A stretch of DNA of 64,000 nucleotides from Spirosoma lacussanchae. Its GTDB lineage: Bacteria > Bacteroidota > Bacteroidia > Cytophagales > Spirosomataceae. The stretch covers positions 130,604 through 194,603 of the forward strand of contig NZ_SWJG01000004.1 in the NCBI RefSeq assembly GCF_005870035.1, in the 5' to 3' direction. This document shows, in pieces, positions 55,024 through 62,702 of this stretch (positions within the stretch are counted from its first letter, which is position 1; each line of letters opens with the position of its first letter). The notes beneath the pieces were generated by a model, which did no database searches, had not been told where the DNA came from, and saw only the letters and a list, made by a program, of their open reading frames with translations. The position numbers and the translations under genes were made by a program.

Positions 55024-56367
55024 ATGAAACGAACCCTTTTTCTCTTCTTTTTCTGGTTAGCGACTTCGCCCCTGCAGGCGCAGCAGTCGGCCAATAAACC
55101 CGAGCGTGAACAGTGGTACATGGACCTGGGCTTCGGCATGTTTATCCACTGGAGCCTGGACTCGCAGGTGGGTGCCGTGATCAGCCACTCCATGGCTGGA
55201 GCCTCACCCGATTACCTGAAGCGATTCACAACCGAGCTGCCAGCCACCTTCAACCCCAAGCAGTTCGATCCCGACGAGTGGGCTACCCTGGCCCGGCTGG
55301 CTGGTATGAAATACGTTGTCTTTACGGCCAAGCACCACTCTGGTTTCTGCATGTGGCCAACACAGACAACGCCGTTTAACATCAGCAATACCCCCTGCAA
55401 ACGGGACCTGACCCGCGACATTCTGGACGCCTTTCGCCGGCAAAATATTGCCATTGGCCTGTACTTCTCGCCCGAAGACTTCAACTACCTCTACCAGAAT
55501 AACCTGCCGATTGGCCGGCTCCAGCACCCGATGCATTACCCGGAGAAAAATCCGGGCCTGATGGCGCACGACAAAGCCCAGCTCAGGGAGTTACTGACCA
55601 ACTACGGCAAGATTGACCTGTTATTCTTCGATGGGCCTGCCGAGGGACTGAAGCAATACGCCTGGCAACTCCAGCCCGATCTGGTCGTGACGCGCGGGCA
55701 GATGGAAACCCCAGAACAGACCATCCCTGACAAACCCCTGCCCGGCCCCTGGGAGTCCTGTTTCACGATGGGAACCGACTGGCAGTATAAACCCACCAAC
55801 GACCCCCATAAGTCGGGCACCGACATCATCAACATGCTGATCGAAACCCGGGCCAAAGGGGGTAACCTGCTACTTAACGTAGGCCCTAAACCCAACGGTA
55901 CCATTCAGATCGAGCAGGAAGCACTCCTGCGGGAAGTAGCCCTCTGGCACCTGGTTAATCAGGAGAGCGTGCACCAGGTCCGCCCCTGGGAAATCATCCG
56001 CGAAGGAAACGTCTGGTTCGTCAAAGCCAGACAGGGAAATACGGTCTATGCCTTTTGCCAGGGCGGCACCGACTGGAGTTACGGCACCCGCAAAGAATTT
56101 GTGCTGAAAACCCTGGAAGGCAATGCCCAGACCAAAGTGAGTATTCTGGGTTACGGCAGCCAGCTGGTCGAGTACCGCGAAGGATTTGACGCCCAGCTCT
56201 ACAGCACGCCCAGCCCGATTGGGTTAGTCATCAGCGCCGTGAATGGTCATCGGCTCTATACCAATAATAAATGGCCAAACCCGGTGGTGCTGAAGATCGA
56301 AAATGTTCGGTTCAAAGCTCCCGAAGTCACGAAGCAGAAACGCAGCAAGATAGACGGGGCCAACTGA
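55024..56367 (+). CDS. alpha-L-fucosidase, GH29 (first copy)
   Basis: The 447-aa protein has a signal peptide (about residues 1-19, ending LQAQ). The GH29 barrel includes FGMFIHWSLDS, KYVVFTAKHHSGFCMW, GLYFSPEDFNY and IDLLFFDGP, whose Asp is the expected nucleophile, then GGNLLLNVGPKPNGTI. It releases terminal alpha-L-fucose from glycans in the periplasm or outside. The gene starts 17 bp after the dehydratase, so it is in the same operon. A C-terminal beta domain follows the barrel. Confidence 0.93.
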   Translation: MKRTLFLFFFWLATSPLQAQQSANKPEREQWYMDLGFGMFIHWSLDSQVGAVISHSMAGASPDYLKRFTTELPATFNPKQFDPDEWATLARLAGMKYVVFTAKHHSGFCMWPTQTTPFNISNTPCKRDLTRDILDAFRRQNIAIGLYFSPEDFNYLYQNNLPIGRLQHPMHYPEKNPGLMAHDKAQLRELLTNYGKIDLLFFDGPAEGLKQYAWQLQPDLVVTRGQMETPEQTIPDKPLPGPWESCFTMGTDWQYKPTNDPHKSGTDIINMLIETRAKGGNLLLNVGPKPNGTIQIEQEALLREVALWHLVNQESVHQVRPWEIIREGNVWFVKARQGNTVYAFCQGGTDWSYGTRKEFVLKTLEGNAQTKVSILGYGSQLVEYREGFDAQLYSTPSPIGLVISAVNGHRLYTNNKWPNPVVLKIENVRFKAPEVTKQKRSKIDGAN

Positions 56368-56476
56368 TGGGTGGCCAGATACGTACCCCATCCATGTTTT
56401 GATAATGCCGATTTTCGAACCGGCTGCGCTTACCCGCTCTACAGGGCGGTTTTACTACACTCAATACCTGACAGGC

Positions 56477-57346
56477 ATGAAGTTGATTCGATTTGGGGAA
56501 CCCGGCCTCGAAAAACCGGGGGTTATTCTGGCTGATCAATGGCTCGATGTGTCGGCCATTGTCACTGACTACAATGAAGATTTTTTTGCCGACAATGGGC
56601 TCGAACGACTACGGAACCAACTCAACAATCCTGGTCTGTCGGCGGGTAGTCTGCCCGTCGTCGATCCTTCGGTCCGGCTGGGTCCGCCTGTTGCGCGGCC
56701 GTCGAAGCTGGTTTGTATTGGCCTCAACTACGAAGACCACGCCCGCGAAACGGGAGCGCCCATCCCCGCCGAACCCGTGCTGTTCATGAAAGCGACCACC
56801 GCATACTGTGGCCCCTTCGACGATATCATCATCCCGAAGAACTCGACTAAAACCGACTGGGAGGTAGAACTGGCCGTTGTCATTGGTCGGAAAGCCAGCT
56901 ACGTAGACGAAGCCAGTGCCCTACAGTACGTGGCCGGTTATTGCCTGCACAACGACGTGTCGGAACGCGAGTTTCAGCTGGAGCGGGGCGGCACCTGGGA
57001 CAAAGGAAAAGGATGCGATACGTTTGCCCCGATAGGCCCTTTTCTGGCTACCCCCGATGAGGTTGCCGATGTCAACGACCTCCGGCTCTGGCTCACTGTA
57101 AACGGCGAACCCATGCAATCCGGCCATACCAGCAGTCTGATTTTCAAGATACCCACGCTCATCGCTTATGTCAGCCAGTTTATGACCCTGTTACCCGGCG
57201 ACATTATCTCGACCGGCACCCCGCCCGGGGTAGGGCTGGGCATGAAGCCACCCGTTTACCTGCAGCCGGGCGATGTAGTAGAACTGGGCATCGACGGCCT
57301 CGGCACGTCGCGACAACGTGTCAGAGCGTATGCCCCACCACAGTAA
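56477..57346 (+). CDS. fumarylacetoacetate hydrolase family protein (candidate 2,4-diketo-3-deoxy-L-fuconate hydrolase)
   Basis: The 289-aa protein starts at ATG 56477 (MKLIRFGEPG). It carries the FAH fold: VCIGLNYEDHARETG, EPVLFMKATTAY, the metal ligands in TDWEVELAVVIGR, and GDIISTGTPPGVGLG. In non-phosphorylative L-fucose and L-rhamnose pathways, members of this subfamily cleave 2,4-diketo-3-deoxy acids to pyruvate and L-lactate. That would feed directly into the LutABC genes of the same operon. The specificity is inferred from context. Confidence 0.85.
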   Translation: MKLIRFGEPGLEKPGVILADQWLDVSAIVTDYNEDFFADNGLERLRNQLNNPGLSAGSLPVVDPSVRLGPPVARPSKLVCIGLNYEDHARETGAPIPAEPVLFMKATTAYCGPFDDIIIPKNSTKTDWEVELAVVIGRKASYVDEASALQYVAGYCLHNDVSEREFQLERGGTWDKGKGCDTFAPIGPFLATPDEVADVNDLRLWLTVNGEPMQSGHTSSLIFKIPTLIAYVSQFMTLLPGDIISTGTPPGVGLGMKPPVYLQPGDVVELGIDGLGTSRQRVRAYAPPQ

Positions 57347-57376
57347 CCAAGTTCCATCATAGGTTAAGTTGTCAGT

Positions 57377-57410
57377 AAAGCCCTGCTCGCCTGGGTGTGG
57401 GCTTTCTTTT
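57377..57410 (+). terminator. intrinsic terminator between the FAH hydrolase and SDR genes
   Basis: The arms AAAGCCC and GGGCTTT (57377-57383 and 57399-57405) pair around a 15-nt loop and are followed by CTTTT. It lies 30 bp past the hydrolase stop and 16 bp before the SDR start, so it probably attenuates readthrough and may give the SDR and second fucosidase lower or separate expression. Confidence 0.65.
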
Positions 57411-57425
57411 AAACTCATTCGTTCC

Positions 57426-58205
57426 ATGCATTTAAAACTTTCATCAAAAGTCATTCTGGTTACGGGCGGTGCCAAAGGCATTGGCGAAGGCATCAGCCGG
57501 GTGCTGGCTGCAGAAGGGGCTATTCCGGTTATTATTGGTCGCAACGCTGCCGATAACCAGCGGACCGTTGACGCTATCGAGGCCACGGGCGGTCATGCCC
57601 TGGCCATTACGGCCGAGCTGACTCAGCCCGACGCCTGTGCGCAGGCCGTTGAGCAGGCCGTTGCCGCCTTCGGTCGGATCGACGGACTGGTCAACAATGC
57701 GGGCGTAAACGATGGCGTCGGGCTGGAAACCGGCAGCTACGAGCGGTTCATGGCTTCGCTGCACAAGAACCTCGTCCACTACTACCTCATGGCCCAGTAT
57801 GCGCTGCCGTTCCTGAAACAAAGCAAAGGCGCTATTGTCAACATCGGCTCCAAAACGGCAGAAACGGGTCAGGGCAATACTTCAGCCTATGCCGCTGCCA
57901 ATGGGGGCCGAAACGCCCTCACCCGCGAATGGGCGGTTGAACTGCTGCCGTACGGTATCCGGGTCAACGCCGTCATTGTAGCGGAGTGCTATACCCCTCT
58001 GTACGATACCTGGATCAGGACATTCGACAATCCGGAGGAGATGCTCAGCAAGATTGAATCGAAAATACCCCTCGGCCAGCGCATGACAACGGCCGAAGAG
58101 ATTGCCTCTATGGTTGCCTTTCTGCTTTCGGAGCGGTCGAGCCATACAACCGGTCAACTCATTCATGTTGACGGTGGGTATGTGCATCTGGATCGGGCGC
58201 TCTAG
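57426..58205 (+). CDS. SDR family oxidoreductase with YxxxN in place of YxxxK (fucose/deoxyfuconate dehydrogenase candidate)
   Basis: The 259-aa protein starts at ATG 57426 (MHLKLSSKVILVTGG). The NAD-binding TGGAKGIGEG and NNAG (VNNAGVNDG) are present, and the catalytic Ser in NIGSKTAE. The expected YxxxK reads YAAANGGR: the Lys is Asn, encoded AAT. The chain is otherwise full length and the C-terminal GQLIHVDGGY is typical. In the fucose locus it could oxidise L-fucose or 2-keto-3-deoxy-L-fuconate. The Lys loss could instead mean an altered mechanism; I recall similar YxxxN members of this subfamily but cannot confirm it here. Confidence 0.82.
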   Translation: MHLKLSSKVILVTGGAKGIGEGISRVLAAEGAIPVIIGRNAADNQRTVDAIEATGGHALAITAELTQPDACAQAVEQAVAAFGRIDGLVNNAGVNDGVGLETGSYERFMASLHKNLVHYYLMAQYALPFLKQSKGAIVNIGSKTAETGQGNTSAYAAANGGRNALTREWAVELLPYGIRVNAVIVAECYTPLYDTWIRTFDNPEEMLSKIESKIPLGQRMTTAEEIASMVAFLLSERSSHTTGQLIHVDGGYVHLDRAL

Positions 58206-58253
58206 CCTACGCTCTTTCATTAATGCTGTTCCTTTTTATTCCTCCCTACCTAT

Positions 58254-59678
58254 ATGAACCGTTTTTCTAAACCAACCCTGATCGCCCTCAGCCTCGCAGC
58301 TCAGCTGCTGACCGCATCGGCTTCGCTGGCTCAGTCGGCAGCCCCCGGCCCCTACCAGCCTACCTGGTCCTCTATCGACTCACGCCCGGTACCGACCTGG
58401 TTCGAAGACGCCAAATTCGGCATTTTCATCCACTGGGGGGTTTACTCCGTTCCGGCCTATAGTCCAACCGGTCGGGATAAAGTCGGCATCTACGAACGGT
58501 ACGCCGAACATTACTGGCGCCGATGGCTCACCAAATCGCCCACGCAGAAATACTTCGATGAGTTTCACAACCGCGTGTACGGACCCAATGTCAAGTACCA
58601 GGACTTTGCCCGCGACTTCAAAGCCGAACTTTTTGAGCCCGAACAGTGGGCCGACCGTTTCAAAGGATCGGGGGCACAATATGTCGTGCTGACCTCCAAA
58701 CATCACGAGGGGTTTGCGCTATGGCCTTCGTCACTCTCCTGGAACTGGAACGCCGTTGATGTGGGCCCACACCGCGATGTACTGGGCGATCTGACCAAAG
58801 CGGTGCAGGCAAAGGGGCTGAAGATGGGCTATTATTATTCACTGCTGGAGTGGTATCATCCGCTTTATAAGAAGGAAACGATCAACCAGTACGTTGACGA
58901 GCACATGATTCCCCAGATGAAAGAGCTGGTCACCCGGTATAAACCCGACGTGTTCTGGACCGATGGCGAGTGGGACTATCCCTCCGAAACGCTGAAAAGT
59001 ACCCAGTTCCTGTCGTGGCTCTACAACGATTCGCCAGTTAAGGACCGGGTCGTCGTGAATGACCGCTGGGGCAAAGAAACCCGCAGCAAACACGGAGGCT
59101 TTTTCACGACGGAGTATGACCTGATTCACGAGGGAGATTCGAAGGGCGTTACGTTTGAGCGCCCCTGGGAAGAATGCCGGGGTATGGCCGGCTCGTTCGG
59201 TTATAACCGCAACGAGATGCTGGAAGACTACTCGACCTCCGAAGAACTCATAAAAATCCTGATTGACAAAGTAGCGCGCGGTGGAAACCTGCTGCTCAAC
59301 ATAGGCCCCACCGCCGACGGTCGTATTCCAGTCATCATGCAGCAAAGGCTCGATGATATGGGCAAGTGGCTGGCCGTAAACGGCGACGGGATTTACAGTA
59401 CCCGCGCCTGGAAAAACGCCCCGAAAGTAGACAAGAATACAACTACGTTCTTTACCACAAAAGGCAAGGACTTGTACGTAATCACCACCAAATGGGCCGA
59501 TAATTTGACGATCGACGGCGTCAAAAGTCCCGCTTCGGTGTCGCTGCTGGGCTACAAAGGTCCCATCAAAACCAGCGTAAAAAACGGAAAACTTACCCTG
59601 ACGGCCCCTACCCTCACCCCGGCCACCACACCCTGCCAGTACGCCTGGGTCTATAAACTAACCGGCGCACTGAACTAA
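58254..59678 (+). CDS. alpha-L-fucosidase, GH29 (second copy)
   Basis: The 474-aa protein has a signal peptide (about residues 1-26, ending SLAQ). GH29 motifs are DAKFGIFIHWGVYSVPAYSP, YVVLTSKHHEGFALWPS, GYYYSLLEWYHPLY and PDVFWTDGEWDYP, whose Asp should be the nucleophile, then GGNLLLNIGPTADG. It differs substantially from the first copy, including an Arg/Tyr-rich segment after the HWG motif, so it may have another linkage preference. It ends the fucose locus and is followed by a strong terminator. Confidence 0.93.
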   Translation: MNRFSKPTLIALSLAAQLLTASASLAQSAAPGPYQPTWSSIDSRPVPTWFEDAKFGIFIHWGVYSVPAYSPTGRDKVGIYERYAEHYWRRWLTKSPTQKYFDEFHNRVYGPNVKYQDFARDFKAELFEPEQWADRFKGSGAQYVVLTSKHHEGFALWPSSLSWNWNAVDVGPHRDVLGDLTKAVQAKGLKMGYYYSLLEWYHPLYKKETINQYVDEHMIPQMKELVTRYKPDVFWTDGEWDYPSETLKSTQFLSWLYNDSPVKDRVVVNDRWGKETRSKHGGFFTTEYDLIHEGDSKGVTFERPWEECRGMAGSFGYNRNEMLEDYSTSEELIKILIDKVARGGNLLLNIGPTADGRIPVIMQQRLDDMGKWLAVNGDGIYSTRAWKNAPKVDKNTTTFFTTKGKDLYVITTKWADNLTIDGVKSPASVSLLGYKGPIKTSVKNGKLTLTAPTLTPATTPCQYAWVYKLTGALN

Positions 59679-59690
59679 CCGAATAGCATC

Positions 59691-59740
59691 AAAAGACAAA
59701 CCGCCCCGTGTCGGATGTGATACGGGGCGGTTTGTCTTTT
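59691..59740. terminator. strong bidirectional terminator after the fucose locus
   Basis: The 19-bp perfect arms 59691-59709 and 59722-59740 (starting AAAAGACAAACCGCC) surround a 12-nt loop, with A/T-rich ends. It lies between the second fucosidase (+) and the HMA protein gene (-), serving both convergent units. Confidence 0.9.
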
Positions 59741-59755
59741 AACGCAGCCTGCGAC

Positions 59756-60124
59756 TTAGTGATCGTCGTGGATAGCGGTACCTTTCTTACAGCAGCTGGG
59801 CAGCTTATTGTAGCTGTCCTGATCGGCCGGCAGGTCCTCGGCGTCGTAGCCCGATTTGCTGATGTTGGCCTTGAGCCGGGCAACATCGGTTTTGCCGGGA
59901 TTATACCGGATCGTAACGACTTTCGATTTCACGTCGAGACTGGCTTCTTTCACGCCTTTCTCGAAGGCCAGGTTCCGCTCGATGCGGGCTTTGCACATAC
60001 CGCAGATAGCCGATGTTTTAATCTTGACTTCTTTGTCTTTATCATCACGAGCAGACGTTCCGGCGAAGCTGGCACTTGCCAGTACGAGTGTGGTTAAGGC
60101 AGTTAGAAACAGGTTACGCAGCAT
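59756..60124 (-). CDS. exported heavy-metal-associated (HMA) domain protein
   Basis: The 122-aa protein starts at ATG 60124 (MLRNLFLTALTTLV; ATG 60133 is possible) with a signal peptide ending ASFAG. The HMA domain follows the classic CxxC metal site in CGMCKARIE and a GYDAED end; the tail has an additional CC (LPSCCKKG) and His residues. It probably binds Cu(I) or a similar soft metal in the periplasm and could hand it to the neighbouring copper proteins. It is the last gene of the minus-strand metal locus. Confidence 0.85.
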   Translation of the reverse strand: MLRNLFLTALTTLVLASASFAGTSARDDKDKEVKIKTSAICGMCKARIERNLAFEKGVKEASLDVKSKVVTIRYNPGKTDVARLKANISKSGYDAEDLPADQDSYNKLPSCCKKGTAIHDDH

Positions 60125-60161
60125 GATTGTCATTGGTTTATGGTGAATGATTAACAATAAT

Positions 60162-61622
60162 TCAGTGAGAATGGTGCCCGTTGCCGTGGTTCATCGACCC
60201 GGTTGATGATCGACTTCCCATCAGCAACACGGCGGGCGTAAGCCGGAGGTAGATCTGGCCGGACAAGGGGAACTTCCCGTAGTACGACTGCAAAAATTGA
60301 TCCGGCATACTGGCAGTCAGCTGCGCCCCGGCTACCAGATCGGTGTTCAGATGCCGAATCAGCCGGTAGTTCAAGCCGAATGTCAGATTGTTGACATTCA
60401 CCAGCCGATGCGCTCCGGTCCCGTTGGGGGTTTCGTCATGGCTGATGCCCAGCTCCTCCTGCGATTTGGTCACGTTCTCATAGCGACCATACAAAGCCAC
60501 CCGGTTCAGTTGCAGGCTTGTTTCGGCCAGATACGCATTTTCGTTGACGCCATCGTGTGAGTTCAGCCCCCAGACCAGTGCCGAGGTTACGTACCGATCA
60601 GGGGCGCCCAGCGGTTTACTGTGCAGTACCGAAGCGGTGGTTCGGTTAACGTCCTCGCCGGGCTCGACGGCTTCGGGACTCTTTATAAACCCACGCGACA
60701 CCTGAAGGGCCAGCGTGGGCGAAGGATTGACCGAAAACCGAAACGAGTAGCTATCGAATCGTGGTCGGTCGAACCCAAGCCGCTTTTCGTCGGGTTCACG
60801 GCCCGTAAACGAAGACGCTTCCAGCTTGGCAATACCCAGCCGGTAACCCGCCGTCACCACACCGAAGGTGATGTGAGTCGCGTCGTGCCAGTGGTGACCC
60901 AGGGGCGAATCGGGGTTGTTGAACGATGAAATCCGGTGCATGAACGCCGGCGGCCCCAGTGCTGGTTCACCCGGAAAACCTACGTACAGGAAGGCATCGG
61001 ACTTCGGGCTGAAGGCGTAGCTGTACGCAACCGACAACTCAGAAAACAGATCGTGCTGGTGCTGCCGGTCTACCAGCCGCTGCCCCCGATAGCTCTCGCC
61101 CGACTGGAAAAGCAACGGATAGCCATCGGCGCCGACTGTTACGGGGTCCAGCGATAGCATAGCACGGGCCAGGAACAGGCCCCGCTTGCCAACGGTTCGC
61201 TGGGCCATACCCATAAACCAGTTCGGGGCATCGAACTGGCTGTCGCGGCCGCGGCCATCGGGGTTGTTGATGTTCTGATTGGTATGCCGCAGAAAGATGC
61301 TGTAATGCAGCATGTACATCCAGCTGGGGCGGTTCTCCGGGTCAGTATGTTTCATATACGCATACAGGGGCGTCTGATCGGGGTGCCAGCTGGTACCCGA
61401 TCCGTTTCGATTCATGGGCAGGTTTCGCGAAAAGGAATGGCTCATGCTCATCGACGCGTCGCTGCCAGGCTGACCGGTCTGGTGCATTGAGTGATCGGTA
61501 CGGCCCGAATCGACCTGGACCGCCGACGACGGAGCGGGCATGGTCATTCCTTCGTGGTGCTGGTGCTGAGCCAGGCTACGGCCTGCCAGCAAAAAAATAA
61601 ACAGATGAAAAGCGTATTTCAT
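60162..61622 (-). CDS. Met/His-rich outer-membrane protein of the copper locus
   Basis: The 486-aa protein starts at ATG 61622 (MKYAFHLFIFLLAG) with a signal peptide ending SLAQ. The first ~100 mature residues are rich in His and Met (HQHHEGMTMP, MHQTGQPGSD, MSMSHSFSR), a typical copper-binding composition. The rest is beta-rich and predicted to form an outer-membrane barrel, with a C-terminal HGNGHHSH. It belongs to an uncharacterised group often found with copper genes in Bacteroidota. A role in copper efflux or sequestration is inferred from composition and neighbours. Confidence 0.7.
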   Translation of the reverse strand: MKYAFHLFIFLLAGRSLAQHQHHEGMTMPAPSSAVQVDSGRTDHSMHQTGQPGSDASMSMSHSFSRNLPMNRNGSGTSWHPDQTPLYAYMKHTDPENRPSWMYMLHYSIFLRHTNQNINNPDGRGRDSQFDAPNWFMGMAQRTVGKRGLFLARAMLSLDPVTVGADGYPLLFQSGESYRGQRLVDRQHQHDLFSELSVAYSYAFSPKSDAFLYVGFPGEPALGPPAFMHRISSFNNPDSPLGHHWHDATHITFGVVTAGYRLGIAKLEASSFTGREPDEKRLGFDRPRFDSYSFRFSVNPSPTLALQVSRGFIKSPEAVEPGEDVNRTTASVLHSKPLGAPDRYVTSALVWGLNSHDGVNENAYLAETSLQLNRVALYGRYENVTKSQEELGISHDETPNGTGAHRLVNVNNLTFGLNYRLIRHLNTDLVAGAQLTASMPDQFLQSYYGKFPLSGQIYLRLTPAVLLMGSRSSTGSMNHGNGHHSH

Positions 61623-61682
61623 TACGTTGGTGAACGAAGTAAGAAGCTGGATGGCTCCGACGGGCAGGGCCATCCAGACCGA

Positions 61683-62039
61683 TCAGGCATTGGCCGACAT
61701 TGCCCGGCATTCACTGGCGCATGTACGACAGGCTTCGGCGCAGGCTTTGCAATGGGCATGGTGGGCCGCATGTTTTTCGCACTCATCGGCGCAGGCTTCG
61801 CAGACTTCGGCGCAGAGTACCATAAAGTCACGCATGAACTCAGACCCACGCGCTTCCAGCCGACCGCAGAGGGTGCATATATCGGCGCAGTCGCGGCAGA
61901 GTTTGATACAGGCCGTCATGTCATGCCCCTTGCTATCGCGGTCACCCATTTCGATACAGGCGGTAACGCAGCGTTCGCAGGCTTCGGCGCATTCAAAGCA
62001 GGTGTCAGTGTGCTTGTGGTTGTGGTGCATCGTTTCCAT
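61683..62039 (-). CDS. four-helix-bundle copper storage protein, Csp-like (DUF326)
   Basis: The 118-aa protein has Cys residues spaced every three to four positions along four predicted helices (CFECAEACERCVTAC, CIKLCRDCADICTLC, CAEVCEACADEC, CKACAEACRTCASEC). In Csp proteins these line the inside of a four-helix bundle that stores many Cu(I) ions. There is no signal peptide, so it is predicted to be cytosolic, as in Csp3. The N-terminus adds a His-rich METMHHNHKH. It is located with the copper outer-membrane gene and the HMA-AraC regulator. Confidence 0.93.
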   Translation of the reverse strand: METMHHNHKHTDTCFECAEACERCVTACIEMGDRDSKGHDMTACIKLCRDCADICTLCGRLEARGSEFMRDFMVLCAEVCEACADECEKHAAHHAHCKACAEACRTCASECRAMSANA

Positions 62040-62059
62040 GAGCGTCAGTTGAGAGTTGG

Positions 62060-62077
62060 GAGACCACCGTTGGTCTC
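62060..62077. promoter_or_regulatory. small palindrome upstream of the Csp-like gene
   Basis: GAGACCA and TGGTCTC (62060-62066 and 62071-62077) are perfectly paired around CCGT, 21 bp upstream of the Csp start and downstream of the AraC regulator stop. It could be an operator or a short mRNA hairpin. No T-run follows. Confidence 0.4.
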
Positions 62078-62129
62078 TTCTGCATAACTCACCAGAGTGC
62101 TTACCGATTTTACATAATTACCGACCCGC

Positions 62130-62696
62130 TTACAGCCTATCCAGCGCCCGCCGGTCAACCTGCGTCGCTTTTCTGAACTGACCGGGCGTCTGGCCCGTCA
62201 CCTGCCGAAACTGATTAGACAGGTGCTGAACGCTGCTGTAGCTCAGCCGCCAGGCCATTTCTGTCAGTGTCAGCTCATCGTACCGCAGCCACTCTTTCAC
62301 CTTTTCGATCTTGAGCGCAATGATGTATTTCTCAACCGTCTGGCCCTCGCTGGCCGAAAACAAGCCACTCAGGTACGAGTAATCATACCCGAGTTTCCGC
62401 TCCAGAAATGTCGAGACGTTCTCGTTGGCATGCCGCTCGCCTTTCAGATACTGGATTTCGTTGATGAGCAGCACCTTGATGTGCTCGACCAGCAATTGCT
62501 TGCGATCGTCGATCAGGTCGAAGCCGTTCGCCAGCAGGGCCTGCCGGACCTCGCTGAGCGAAACCGCCGGTGGCAGATCATCAAGTTCTGCTTCACCCAG
62601 ATCGACGCGCGTCAGGGTCAGTCCCAGTTTCTCGAGTTCTTCCCGCACGACCCGCTTACAACGGTCGCACACCATGTTTCGGATGGTCAGTATCAT
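62130..62696 (-). CDS. AraC-family regulator with N-terminal HMA-like metal-binding domain
   Basis: The 188-aa protein has an N-terminal ~65-residue HMA-like ferredoxin fold with NMVCDRCKRVVREEL, a CxxC, and the HMA-like end LLANGFDLID. A C-terminal AraC HTH follows (LTLTEMAWRLSYSSVQHLSN, RQVTGQTPGQFRK). The fusion suggests direct metal sensing by the transcription factor. Its position directly before the Csp and outer-membrane copper genes, and 7 bp after the stop of the TonB receptor, supports local control of the metal locus. Confidence 0.85.
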   Translation of the reverse strand: MILTIRNMVCDRCKRVVREELEKLGLTLTRVDLGEAELDDLPPAVSLSEVRQALLANGFDLIDDRKQLLVEHIKVLLINEIQYLKGERHANENVSTFLERKLGYDYSYLSGLFSASEGQTVEKYIIALKIEKVKEWLRYDELTLTEMAWRLSYSSVQHLSNQFRQVTGQTPGQFRKATQVDRRALDRL

Positions 62697-62702
62697 TGTG
62701 TC

